Shown here: one piece after another, positions 50,405-58,895 of the stretch
How positions within the stretch are numbered: the first letter of the stretch is position 1
Layout of the letters: every line of letters starts with the position of its first letter
Source of the DNA: Thalassobacterium maritimum
GTDB taxonomy: Bacteria; Verrucomicrobiota; Verrucomicrobiia; Opitutales; Coraliomargaritaceae
Assembly (NCBI RefSeq): GCF_031127805.1
Contig: NZ_JARXHW010000002.1
Location: 1-64,000 of the forward strand
Reading direction: 5' to 3'
DNA length: 64,000 nt
Made by a program: the position numbers and the translations under genes
Notes under the pieces: model-generated
What the model was told of the DNA's origin: nothing
The model's database searches: none
Seen by the model: the letters and a program-made list of their open reading frames with translations, nothing else

Positions 50405-51307
50405 ATGCCTAAATTTCAATCCATTCTGCGACATGCACTGCACGATGAGGACAACCGTCTGCTGATGGCATCATCCCCAATATTCATGATGCATGTGCTC
50501 GCATGTGGGGCTCTGTTTACGGGGTTTAGCTGGGCAGCGGTGATTGCTTTGCTAATCACTTATGTAGTTCGGGTTTTTGCTTTGACCGCAGGCTTTCATC
50601 GTTACTTTTCCCACCGGGCATTCAAAACGAGTCGTGCCTTTCAATTTATCTTGGCGTGGGTGGGCACTTCATCGGCGCAATTGGGTCCAATGTGGTGGGC
50701 GGCGAATCATCGGCACCATCATCAACATTCGGACAAAGAAGAGGACATTCATTCCCCAGTGGTCAACGACGCTTTCTGGGCGCACATTGGATGGGTGCTG
50801 TGTCGTGCGTATGGCTCCATTCAGCACGATCGCGTTAAGGATCTAAATAAATACCCAGAGCTTCGTTTTATTGATCGTTTTCACATCTTACCCGTCATCT
50901 CGTTGATCCTATTGCTCTATGGGGTGGGGGCGGGCCTGGACGCGTTCTATCCTGGTCTTGAAACCAGTGGCTTACAAATGGTTATGTGGGGCTTCTTTAT
51001 GAGCACGGTGTTGGTCTATCATGTGACTTTCTGTGTGAATTCAGTCACCCACATCGTGGGCAGTAAGCGTTTTAAAACTGACGATGAAAGTCGTAACAGC
51101 TGGTGGGTGGCCTTACTTACTTTTGGGGAAGGCTGGCATAACAATCATCACCGTTGGCCACTTTCCGCTCGGCAAGGAATGTATTGGTGGGAGTTGGACT
51201 TAAGCTATTGGGGGCTGCGTCTGTTAGAGAAACTTGGTGTCGTTTGGGATTTGAAGGTCTATCCCGAAAAAATCTATCAGGAGGCCGCCGTAGGCAACCA
51301 CACTTAA
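50405..51307 (+). CDS. Acyl-lipid/acyl-CoA fatty acid desaturase
   Basis: 300 residues from ATG 50405. Membrane di-iron desaturase: four hydrophobic segments, with His boxes HRYFSHRAF, HRHHHQHS and GWHNNHHRW. It introduces a double bond (delta-9 type, SCD/DesC-like) in an acyl chain. It is first in a plus-strand operon with a DUF1295 protein and a cyclopropane synthase, which would act on the double bond it makes. Confidence 0.9.
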   Translation: MPKFQSILRHALHDEDNRLLMASSPIFMMHVLACGALFTGFSWAAVIALLITYVVRVFALTAGFHRYFSHRAFKTSRAFQFILAWVGTSSAQLGPMWWAANHRHHHQHSDKEEDIHSPVVNDAFWAHIGWVLCRAYGSIQHDRVKDLNKYPELRFIDRFHILPVISLILLLYGVGAGLDAFYPGLETSGLQMVMWGFFMSTVLVYHVTFCVNSVTHIVGSKRFKTDDESRNSWWVALLTFGEGWHNNHHRWPLSARQGMYWWELDLSYWGLRLLEKLGVVWDLKVYPEKIYQEAAVGNHT

Positions 51308-51320
51308 TTTGAATGAGTGT

Positions 51321-52094
51321 ATGTTAAATTTTTGGATCAGTTTCTTTGTTGTCGGGTTTGTTATTGCCAGCTCAGTCTATGGATTGGCCCGCAGGCTTAG
51401 CTTGATGGCGCTGGTGGATACGATTTGGACACTAGGCTTAGGCTTGATTGCGCTGGCTTATCATCGCTATGCGGAGCTGAACTCGATCCGCTCCTGGGTG
51501 GTCGTATTGTTGATTATGATTTGGTCTTTTCGCTTAAGTTATCATTTATTCGCAGATCGTATTTTGCTGGGGAAAGAAGATCCACGCTACCAAGCGCTGG
51601 CAGAATATTGGGGCAAGCAGCAGGCGCGTAATTTCTATTTTGTCTTTCTGGCCCAGGTCGTTCTGGTTGCGCTCTTCTTTTTGCCTGTGAGTGTCGCCAT
51701 GAGTCGTGAGGGCGCTTGGGCGTGGCTCGATATGTTGGGTGTTGGACTTGCAGTCTGTGCGATACTTGGTGAGGCACTGGCTGACCAGCAACTCGCAAAG
51801 TTTCGTGCGCAGCCCAATCATAGAGGAGCTGTATGTCGTGTGGGTCTGTGGCGTTATTCACGGCACCCGAACTACTTTTTTGAATGGTTGCACTGGTTTG
51901 GCTACGTGCTACTAGCCGCAGGCGCGCCGCTGGCATGGATCGGGCCTATCGCCATGTATGTCTTTCTCCGTTATTTGACCGGCGTGCCTTTTGCTGAGCG
52001 ATCATCGCTGAAGAGCCGTGGGCAGGCCTATCGCCGCTACCAATCGACCACTAACACCTTTTTTCCATGGATACCACGAAATCAGTCAAATTAG
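51321..52094 (+). CDS. DUF1295 / steroid 5-alpha-reductase-like membrane protein
   Basis: 257 residues from ATG 51321. Six or so membrane helices with the C-terminal motif GLWRYSRHPNYFFEW and PFAERSSLKSRGQAYRRY, shared by DUF1295 proteins, isoprenylcysteine methyltransferases and 5-alpha-reductases. A fatty-acid reductase or methyl-group role is likely. It overlaps the cyclopropane synthase gene by 28 bases, so the two are translationally coupled. Confidence 0.88.
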   Translation: MLNFWISFFVVGFVIASSVYGLARRLSLMALVDTIWTLGLGLIALAYHRYAELNSIRSWVVVLLIMIWSFRLSYHLFADRILLGKEDPRYQALAEYWGKQQARNFYFVFLAQVVLVALFFLPVSVAMSREGAWAWLDMLGVGLAVCAILGEALADQQLAKFRAQPNHRGAVCRVGLWRYSRHPNYFFEWLHWFGYVLLAAGAPLAWIGPIAMYVFLRYLTGVPFAERSSLKSRGQAYRRYQSTTNTFFPWIPRNQSN

Positions 52095-53299
52095 TTCAAG
52101 CTGCAAGCACCTTGCCACGTATGAAACTCATGGAGCGTGCGCTTGCATGGATGTTGCGCGATCTGCAGTTTGGGAGTTTGCAAATTCAATTTCCCAGTGG
52201 CGCGGAGTGCGTCTTAGGTGAACAGGGAGATGCTCAGATACAACTGAAGATCCATCGGGCTGCATTTTTTAGTAAAGTATTCTCTAGCGGCAGCGTTGGT
52301 TTGGGCGAGTCCTATGTCGATGGCGATTGGGATACGCCCGATCTCTCAGCACTGCTCTTGCTGCTCGCCAAGAATCAGCAGGATTTAGGTCGCGTGGGAC
52401 GTGGCTTCTCCTTGCTGACCCAACAAATGAACCGTCTCTACCACCGGGCGCGTCGTAACACGCTGGAGAAAACTCAGACCAACATTCAGGAACACTACGA
52501 TTTGAGTAATGATTTTTACCAAAGCTTTCTCGATCCCACGATGACCTACTCCAGTGCTTACTTTCAAGACCACACTGAAAGCTTGGAGCAGGCGCAGTTG
52601 CGCAAGATCGACCGTATGCTCGACCTCGCTGGGGTGGCTGCGGGCGACTCGATTTTAGAGATCGGGTCCGGCTGGGGCGCGTTGGCCCTACGCGCTGCGC
52701 AGCGGGGCTGCCACGTGAAAACGATCACTCTTTCGGAAGAGCAGTTTACATATTCTAAAGAGCTCTTTGCCCGCGCGGGCTGCGCCGATCGGGTTGGAAT
52801 TGCCTTAGAAGACTATCGCCGGCAGCAGGGGCAGTATGATGCGGTGCTCTCGTGTGAAATGATCGAGGCGGTCGGGCGCGAATATTTGCAAAGCTACTTT
52901 CAAGTCATTCGCCGCTCGCTCAAACCAGGCGCACGTGCGGTTCTGCAGGCGATCACGATTTCCGATGATCGCTATGATAGCTATAGTCGTAGTTGTGATT
53001 GGATACAGAAACACATTTTCCCCGGAGGTCACCTGCCTTCGCCGGGAGCGATTCGTGCGCATGTGGCCGATACCAAGGATATGCAAGTGCTCGGTCTACA
53101 TCTCTTCGGCCGTGACTATGCAGAGACATTGCGCCGTTGGGCGCAGAGCTTTAATGCCGCGGAAGGCGATGTGGATGCGCTGGGTTTTGATGCCCGCTTT
53201 CGTCGTAAGTGGAATTATTATTTCAGCTATTGTGAGGCAGGCTTCGATGCCGAGCTGATCGATGTGCAGCACGTCGTGCTGGAGCGGAGTGGTTGCTGA
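52067..53299 (+). CDS. Cyclopropane-fatty-acyl-phospholipid synthase-like methyltransferase
   Basis: 410 residues. N-terminal lipid-binding domain (about 10-110), then IQEHYDLSNDFYQSFLDPTMTYSSAYF and the SAM-binding LEIGSGWGALALRAAQRG, followed by EMIEAVGREY. It transfers a methylene or methyl group from SAM to a double bond in membrane phospholipids. It overlaps the DUF1295 gene; the DUF1365 and FAD oxidoreductase genes face it directly from the other strand. In that company it may make a branched or furan-type chain rather than a plain cyclopropane. Confidence 0.9.
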   Translation: MDTTKSVKLVQAASTLPRMKLMERALAWMLRDLQFGSLQIQFPSGAECVLGEQGDAQIQLKIHRAAFFSKVFSSGSVGLGESYVDGDWDTPDLSALLLLLAKNQQDLGRVGRGFSLLTQQMNRLYHRARRNTLEKTQTNIQEHYDLSNDFYQSFLDPTMTYSSAYFQDHTESLEQAQLRKIDRMLDLAGVAAGDSILEIGSGWGALALRAAQRGCHVKTITLSEEQFTYSKELFARAGCADRVGIALEDYRRQQGQYDAVLSCEMIEAVGREYLQSYFQVIRRSLKPGARAVLQAITISDDRYDSYSRSCDWIQKHIFPGGHLPSPGAIRAHVADTKDMQVLGLHLFGRDYAETLRRWAQSFNAAEGDVDALGFDARFRRKWNYYFSYCEAGFDAELIDVQHVVLERSGC

Positions 53300-53302
53300 T
53301 CC

Positions 53303-54097
53303 TTATACGATCGGATGCTGTTGCGTTTGGTCGCGGTCGATCAAGGTTTGTTTGGACTGCGGGCTGGGCCGAGCGTGCACAGCTAGCTTCTTTTTGTAAT
53401 ACAGCTGTGCAGCTTGATACAAGATACGTGGCATGCTGTTGAGTGCGGTGTCGAATGGTTTTAGGAGCGCGTGTTTCCAGATTGCAGCATTGGTGATCGG
53501 TTTGGCCTTTCCATGTATCCATGTCTTTAATACGCATTTACCTTGGCGATGCAGGTCGACGCCTAAGAATATGGACTCTCGCTCAATGCGAAAATTAAAA
53601 TGATACTCGCCCGCGAGGTCGTTGAATGGGGATACATGAAAGTCTTTGGCGCAGCGAGCGGTCCACTGGTGAGTGCCTACTTCTTGCAACTGAGTCAGCG
53701 GGTAAATGTGGCGGTCGCCGAATGTGTTATTCACTTCCGCCACGACGCTGAGCAGAGCATCGCCAGCCATGCGTAGGTGAAAGTTGACTGGGTTGAAGGC
53801 GTAGCCGAAGTAACGCGGTGAGCTGATCAAGAGCGTGCGTTCACCCGGGCGTTCGGGTGGCAGTATGTGGTTGAGCTGTTCGAGGATGGGCGCATCTTTT
53901 CCGTAGAGGTAATCCTTGTCACGCAGCGTGAGTGGTCGTGCCTGCGGGTGCCCGAACAGTGAGATTTGCTGAGTGAGTGGCTTGAGCTCGTTTAAGTCGA
54001 AGCCGAAGAAGGTGGTGGGATAGCTGAAGCTGTGGGCGCATGGCGTCAGCCGCTGGTGGACGACTTGCCCGCGATAGATCTGTGAGTGTTGGATCAT
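53303..54097 (-). CDS. DUF1365 protein
   Basis: 264 residues. The DUF1365 pattern is seen: YRGQVVHQRLTPCAHSFSY at the start, LISSPRYFGYAFNPVNFHL, EVNNTFGDRHIYPL and KDFHVSPFNDLAGEYHF. No enzymatic function is proven for the family. It is nearly always encoded with the FAD oxidoreductase and a cyclopropane-synthase-type enzyme, as here. The start overlaps the previous stop by 4 bases (ATGA), so it is made with the FAD protein. Confidence 0.9.
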   Translation of the reverse strand: MIQHSQIYRGQVVHQRLTPCAHSFSYPTTFFGFDLNELKPLTQQISLFGHPQARPLTLRDKDYLYGKDAPILEQLNHILPPERPGERTLLISSPRYFGYAFNPVNFHLRMAGDALLSVVAEVNNTFGDRHIYPLTQLQEVGTHQWTARCAKDFHVSPFNDLAGEYHFNFRIERESIFLGVDLHRQGKCVLKTWIHGKAKPITNAAIWKHALLKPFDTALNSMPRILYQAAQLYYKKKLAVHARPSPQSKQTLIDRDQTQQHPIV

Positions 54098-55371
54098 AGG
54101 GATATGCCAAAGCCTGCGGCCACTTCGACAGCCGATTGCACCGCATCTTCATGGAAGCCGTAGCCGAAGTAACTACCGCAATACCATGTGTTGCCTTGGC
54201 CATTCATCGCGCGTAGGCGTGCTTGTGTTTCCAAGCTGGCTTGTGAGTAGAGCGGGTGCATCAAGGTCGTGGTGTTGATGACTTTCGAAGCCTCGATCGG
54301 TTTTGCCGGATTGAGGGTGACGATGTAGGGCGCCTCTGTGTGCAGATTTTGCAGGCGGTTCATATAGTAGCTGACTGACACCGGGCGGTGGGCGGCATCT
54401 CCTTGAGCGCGCACAAAATTCCAGGAGGCCCAGAGCTTTGAGTCGAGGGGCAGTTGGCTGGCGTCGCTGTGTAGCACGACTTGATTGGCTTGATAGCGCC
54501 AGGGACTGAGATTTTGAATTTCCTCTGGGCTGGGATCGGCCAGTAGTTGGTAGGCTTCGTCGGCGTGGGCGCCAAGCACGAGGTGATCAAATTCCAGTTT
54601 CTGTCCGTCCTGCATTTCCAGGGTCACACCTGCTTGGTGACGGTGAATACATTTCGGAGCGGATTGTAGGTTGGGAGGGCGTTGAAAGCTTTGTAGCATT
54701 GCGCGCACATAGTTGCGTGAGCCACCTTTGACGACGCGCCACTGGGGGCGATTAGTCAGGCGCAGTAAGCCGTGGTTTTCCAGAAAGTGTAGATAAGCCT
54801 GGGCTGGAAAGGCGCGCATCTCTTCAATCGGAGAGGACCAGATGGCGGCGCCCATCGGGTAGAGGTAATTTTGCAGGAAGGGCTGGCCGAACGCACGTGC
54901 TTGGCAGTATTCGCCCAGTGTCTTGCCGGCCAAATAGCCAGAATTGAGGTCGCGGTAGCCCACCTTCGCAAAACGCCAGAGGTCACGGATGAAGCTCAAA
55001 TGTTTAGGCTTAAAATAGTAGCCAACGGACGGAAACAAGCTGCCTAGGGAATTGCCCGAATAGCCGTAATTTGTGGCACGATCGTAAAAACTAAATGTCA
55101 TCGAGCTGTCCTCTAGCTCCACATTTAGTTGCCGCAGCACTTCGGTGAACTTGGGGTAGTTGCGGTGATTCATGACAATGAAGCCAGTGTCGACCGCGGT
55201 GCCGGCATCCACACCGTTGGGCACGCGCAAGGTACGTGTGTGGCCGCCCGCGTAGTCGTTTTTCTCGAAGAGGTGCACCTCGTGCTTTCGCTGCAGTAGC
55301 CAGGCGGCTGTGAGGCCTGCCACGCCACAGCCGACGATTGCGATTCGTTGTTTAGAGTTCGTTTCGGTCAT
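54094..55371 (-). CDS. FAD-dependent amine-oxidase-like oxidoreductase
   Basis: 425 residues. N-terminal dinucleotide-binding motif IVGCGVAGLTAAWLLQ, then LFEKNDYAGGHTRT. A flavoprotein of the amine oxidase/phytoene desaturase type; the substrate is probably a modified lipid chain. No signal peptide. It is first in the operon with DUF1365 and convergent with the cyclopropane synthase. Confidence 0.92.
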   Translation of the reverse strand: MTETNSKQRIAIVGCGVAGLTAAWLLQRKHEVHLFEKNDYAGGHTRTLRVPNGVDAGTAVDTGFIVMNHRNYPKFTEVLRQLNVELEDSSMTFSFYDRATNYGYSGNSLGSLFPSVGYYFKPKHLSFIRDLWRFAKVGYRDLNSGYLAGKTLGEYCQARAFGQPFLQNYLYPMGAAIWSSPIEEMRAFPAQAYLHFLENHGLLRLTNRPQWRVVKGGSRNYVRAMLQSFQRPPNLQSAPKCIHRHQAGVTLEMQDGQKLEFDHLVLGAHADEAYQLLADPSPEEIQNLSPWRYQANQVVLHSDASQLPLDSKLWASWNFVRAQGDAAHRPVSVSYYMNRLQNLHTEAPYIVTLNPAKPIEASKVINTTTLMHPLYSQASLETQARLRAMNGQGNTWYCGSYFGYGFHEDAVQSAVEVAAGFGISL

Positions 55372-55475
55372 GATGGCGTTGTCAATTTAAGAGGGGCCCC
55401 GGCCGTAGTTGTGAGGGCGAGGTGGGGCAGCGACGCTTGTTCACGTGCAGGATGCTTGTTTAAGAGATCGCTGCA

Positions 55476-56147
55476 GTGCTGGCTAACTTACTCGGCACAG
55501 ATCTTTTTGTAAGGTTTCTCGCGCGACTGCGCTTGATTAGGGTGAAAGTTAAACGATCCATCGCATGCTGCCTTGTCAGCCTCTCTCTGCTAGGCCTGTT
55601 TTCGGGCTGTAGCTCATCGAATACCATGCATACGCAAACTATACCTGATTCTACTTACCGTGCCGCACTCGAATGGACGGATCCCAGTCAATTTGAGCTG
55701 CCCGCAGAGGGGAGTCCCGAAGAGGCGCAGATGCTCGCTCGGGTGGAAACGCTCTTTACCGACTACAGCGAAGATGCGTTGGCTGCTAATGTGGAGCAGG
55801 TCTACGCCGACAAAGTTTATTTTCGCGATGCCTTTCGGCACTTAGAGTCTGCGGCCGAGATTCGCGAATATTTGATCGAAGGTCTCGCTCCCTTAGAGGG
55901 GGCAGAATTTGTTTTTCATAAAATTCTGCGCAGCGGGGGCGATTACTATATCGATTGGACGATGCGGCTGGACTTCAAAAAGACGCCCACCGGCACATGG
56001 GAGGAATCAATTGGCATGACGCGCATGCGCTTTAACAACGAGGGGAAGGTGATTTTCCATCAAGACTACTGGGACCCCACTGATATCGTGTATCAGCGCA
56101 TTCCCATCGCTAAGCAATTGATCGCCTATGTGAAAGGGAAGATGTAG
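55476..56147 (+). CDS. NTF2/SnoaL-like lipoprotein
   Basis: 223 residues from GTG 55476. A long basic n-region precedes the signal segment and lipobox FSGC, so it is lipid-anchored. The mature part has an NTF2-like cone fold pattern: VETLFTDYSEDALAANVEQVYADKVYFRDAFRH then FVFHKILRSGGDYYIDW and FNNEGKVIFHQDYWDP. NTF2-like proteins of this type sit in DUF1365/FAD clusters. It is divergent from the FAD oxidoreductase gene across 104 bases. Confidence 0.8.
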   Translation: MLANLLGTDLFVRFLARLRLIRVKVKRSIACCLVSLSLLGLFSGCSSSNTMHTQTIPDSTYRAALEWTDPSQFELPAEGSPEEAQMLARVETLFTDYSEDALAANVEQVYADKVYFRDAFRHLESAAEIREYLIEGLAPLEGAEFVFHKILRSGGDYYIDWTMRLDFKKTPTGTWEESIGMTRMRFNNEGKVIFHQDYWDPTDIVYQRIPIAKQLIAYVKGKM

Positions 56148-56164
56148 GTCTTTTTGAACACAAA

Positions 56165-56197
56165 AAAGCCGCGACTCCTGTGAGGAATCGCGGCTTT
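56165..56197. terminator. Bidirectional terminator, lipoprotein/htpG
   Basis: AAAGCCGCGA (56165-56174) pairs with TCGCGGCTTT (56188-56197), with A-run before and TGTT after. It serves the convergent genes. Confidence 0.85.
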
Positions 56198-56219
56198 GTT
56201 CTAAATAAACGGAGCTGTC

Positions 56220-58112
56220 TTACTTGGCGCTGAGCTTTTCCAGAATCTGGTAGCTGCGCTGCACCATTTGGCTGGGATCTTCGAGCAGACCAGCCGACAT
56301 GCGGGCGTTGTCGAGCAACTGCTGACAGATCAGGCTGGCCAGTTCGCCGTCGTTGGCGTGTAGACCTGCTAGATTTTTAACCAGCGAGTGGCGTGGATTG
56401 ATTTGCAACTTGACGGGAGGCTCGCCGCCCATGCCGGGCATTTCGGGGCCGCCTGCTTTTTGCTGCATGGCCTTCATCATCTTGCGCATTTGAGCCGTCA
56501 TTTGCTTGTCGGCGTTGACGATCATGGCCGGGCTACCGACGAGGCGGTCGCTGGCGGAAACTTCACTGACTTCTTCACCGAGCTTTTCCTTAATGAAGCT
56601 GCAGAGGGCTTCGGATGCGTCGGCGGCGAGGGCTTCGGCCTTGTCGCTTTCGGTTTCCGGTGCGATGGCGTCGAGATCGATCTCGTCGTTGTCGGCAGAC
56701 ACGAAGTTCTTTTCATCAAACGCGCGGGCGTGGTTCATGACGAACTCATCGATTGGCTCGTAAAGGTAGAGCACCTCGATGTTGCGGGCCTTGAATGCCT
56801 CGATGTAAGGACCGCTCTCGATGGCTTCGCGGCTAGGGCCGAAGAGGTAGTAAATTTCCTTTTGGCCTTCTGGTGCGCGTGAGAGATAGTCGGCTAGGCT
56901 GGTGGTGCTGCCGGCTTCGGTGTAAGAAGACTCGTAGCGCAGCAGCTTGAGCAACTGATCGCGGTGTGTGAAGTCGGTGGTGACACCTTCCTTGAGGAAT
57001 AGGCCGAAGTTGCTCCAGAAGTCGTTGTAAACTTCGGGCTCTTTCTTGGCTTTTTCTTCCAGAGTCTTGAGGAAGCGCTTAGTGATGACCTTGTTCAGTT
57101 TTTGAATCAGGCTGCTGTCTTGCATGGACTCACGCGAGATGTTGAGCGGCAAGTCAGCGCTGTCGACCACACCACGCACGAAGCGCAGCCAGTCGGGCAG
57201 CAAGTTCTTGGGCTCGCTGTCGATTAGCACCTTACGGCAGTAGAGGCCGACGCCGGGCTCCATGCGGCCAAAGCCGAAGCCTTCCATGTTTTCAGTGGGC
57301 GCGTAGAGCAGGGCGTTGATTTCCAGTGGCGCGTCTGCGTTGAAGTGTAGCCAGAAGCGAGGCTCGTCAAAGGCCTTGGCCTGGAATTTGTAGAATTCTT
57401 TGTATTCTTCTTCGGTCACGTCGCTTTTGCTCTTGAGCCAGATTGCGCCGATGGTGTTGAGCTTTTCGCCGTCGACCTTGACGGGGAACTGTACGAAAGC
57501 GGAATACTTTTTAATGATCTCCTCGATACGATCCTTCTTGGCAAAGTCCTTATATTCGTCCTTGAGGGAGATGACGATGCGGGTGCCGCGGCGTTCGCCT
57601 TCGACCTCTTCGATTTCGTAGGCGCCGGAGCCATCGCTGGACCAGCAGTAGCACTCGCCTTCTTTTTTCCAGCTGCGGGTGTATACTTTGACCGAATCGG
57701 CCACCATGAAGACGGAGTAGAAGCCGACACCGAACTGACCGATCAGATTGTCGTTGCGCTCGCCGCTTTCCTTCAGCGCGTTGAGAAAAGCCTTGGATCC
57801 TGAGTGGGCGATGGTGCCCAGGTTTTCGATCAACTCATCGCGAGTCATGCCGATGCCGAAGTCGCGGATGGTGATCTCGCCGGCTTCTTCGTCGGAGGAT
57901 ACTTGGATCTCGAGGTCGAGATCAGCGTCAAAAATGTCGGCATCTTTCTCGGCGACTTGATTGTGACGCAGCTTTTCGGTGGCGTCCGATGCATTGGAGA
58001 CGAGCTCACGGACGAAGATCTCTTTGTCCGTGTAGAGCGAGTGGACGACGATATCGAGGACTTGCTTGACCTCGGCTTGGAATTCGTGGCGTTCAGGTGC
58101 TTTTGTTGTCAT
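56220..58112 (-). CDS. htpG: Hsp90-family chaperone HtpG
   Basis: 630 residues, standard size. ATP-binding GHKL domain: FVRELVSNASDATEKLR, DFGIGMTRDEL, GQFGVGFYSVFMVAD. Middle domain RGVVDSADLPLNISRE and the C-terminal dimerisation part follow. A dimeric cytosolic chaperone. Monocistronic, with a terminator shared with the NTF2-like gene. Confidence 0.97.
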   Translation of the reverse strand: MTTKAPERHEFQAEVKQVLDIVVHSLYTDKEIFVRELVSNASDATEKLRHNQVAEKDADIFDADLDLEIQVSSDEEAGEITIRDFGIGMTRDELIENLGTIAHSGSKAFLNALKESGERNDNLIGQFGVGFYSVFMVADSVKVYTRSWKKEGECYCWSSDGSGAYEIEEVEGERRGTRIVISLKDEYKDFAKKDRIEEIIKKYSAFVQFPVKVDGEKLNTIGAIWLKSKSDVTEEEYKEFYKFQAKAFDEPRFWLHFNADAPLEINALLYAPTENMEGFGFGRMEPGVGLYCRKVLIDSEPKNLLPDWLRFVRGVVDSADLPLNISRESMQDSSLIQKLNKVITKRFLKTLEEKAKKEPEVYNDFWSNFGLFLKEGVTTDFTHRDQLLKLLRYESSYTEAGSTTSLADYLSRAPEGQKEIYYLFGPSREAIESGPYIEAFKARNIEVLYLYEPIDEFVMNHARAFDEKNFVSADNDEIDLDAIAPETESDKAEALAADASEALCSFIKEKLGEEVSEVSASDRLVGSPAMIVNADKQMTAQMRKMMKAMQQKAGGPEMPGMGGEPPVKLQINPRHSLVKNLAGLHANDGELASLICQQLLDNARMSAGLLEDPSQMVQRSYQILEKLSAK

Positions 58113-58277
58113 AATTGGTTGTTTTGGGTTTAAAACATGAATTCTGAGAAAGCATTACCGCAGATAGAGGCAAGGGTTTCTCAAAAGGCGCAGAAGCGTA
58201 GGGCTGTTGTTTAAAAAATCAAGTGTTCTGAATCGAACTTGTGTTGTGAGTTAGCGATCGTGTGCTATTGTTCCCCT

Positions 58278-58670
58278 ATGAATAAATATATCCATGCTGG
58301 CTTTGTTTCTGCGCTACTATTAGGGGCGAGTTTTCAATTTTCTGGTTGTGTCGCGATTGTGGCCGGTGGGGCTGCCGCGGGAGGCACTGCTTATGCGCTG
58401 GGCGATTTGACTGTCGCGGTCGACGCAAGCTCTGAGCAGCTCGAACAGGCGATCCGAAATGGAGCACGCGATCTAGGGCTTCAGTTTATTAATGGCTCTG
58501 GCGATCAAACTGCAGGTAAATATCTGTTCCGTAACGCGAGCGATCAGAAGATCACAGTGAGCTACCGAACAAAATCACCTGTTTATTATGAGATGAGTAT
58601 TCGCGTCGGCACCTTTGGTGATGAGGCGATTGCTTCTAGTTTGAGTCAATCGATTCAGAAGTATCTATAG
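58278..58670 (+). CDS. DUF3568-like lipoprotein
   Basis: 130 residues from ATG 58278; signal peptide with lipobox FSGC. Next comes VAIVAGGAAAGGTAYALGDL, a glycine-rich stretch, then a beta-alpha domain (VDASSEQLEQAIRNGARDLGL ... YYEMSIRVGTFGDEAIA) as in DUF3568 proteins of Verrucomicrobiota and related phyla. Anchored in the envelope; function unknown. Confidence 0.8.
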   Translation: MNKYIHAGFVSALLLGASFQFSGCVAIVAGGAAAGGTAYALGDLTVAVDASSEQLEQAIRNGARDLGLQFINGSGDQTAGKYLFRNASDQKITVSYRTKSPVYYEMSIRVGTFGDEAIASSLSQSIQKYL

Positions 58671-58686
58671 TTTGTTGTTTCCGCTG

Positions 58687-58720
58687 GATCAGCGGCAGTT
58701 TAACGAAACTGCCGCTGATC
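58687..58720. terminator. 15-bp perfect hairpin overlapping the end of the DUF4250 gene
   Basis: GATCAGCGGCAGTTT (58687-58701) and its exact complement (58706-58720) with a four-base loop. The right arm encodes the last residues of the DUF4250 protein and the stop lies in the loop. There is no strong T-run, so termination efficiency is uncertain; it is convergent with the DUF3568 gene. Confidence 0.7.
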
Positions 58721-58888
58721 TACTTGGAAATGATAGTCTGCGCTCGCGAGGTGGGCGCAGAGTTGCTTCGGGTCAATGTCGTGTGTGCGACACAGGTCGT
58801 CTAAGGAGTCCGAATGGTTGCGGAGCTCCGTATTGACGAGACCTACTAAAAGGTGAGGGTCGATTCGTTGGAACTGACTCCAATCCAT
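58700..58888 (-). CDS. DUF4250 small protein
   Basis: 62 residues from ATG 58888 (MDWSQFQRIDPHLLVG); the longer upstream frame overlaps the PpiD-like gene and is not used. The DUF4250 pattern is clear: LVGLVNTELRNHSDSLDDLC, then IDPKQLCAHLASADYHF and the terminal NQFR-like DQRQFR. Function unknown; small, cytosolic and helical. It lies 7 bases behind the PpiD-like gene, so in one operon. Its last codons form a terminator-like hairpin. Confidence 0.85.
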   Translation of the reverse strand: MDWSQFQRIDPHLLVGLVNTELRNHSDSLDDLCRTHDIDPKQLCAHLASADYHFQVDQRQFR

Positions 58889-58895
58889 TTTTAGC

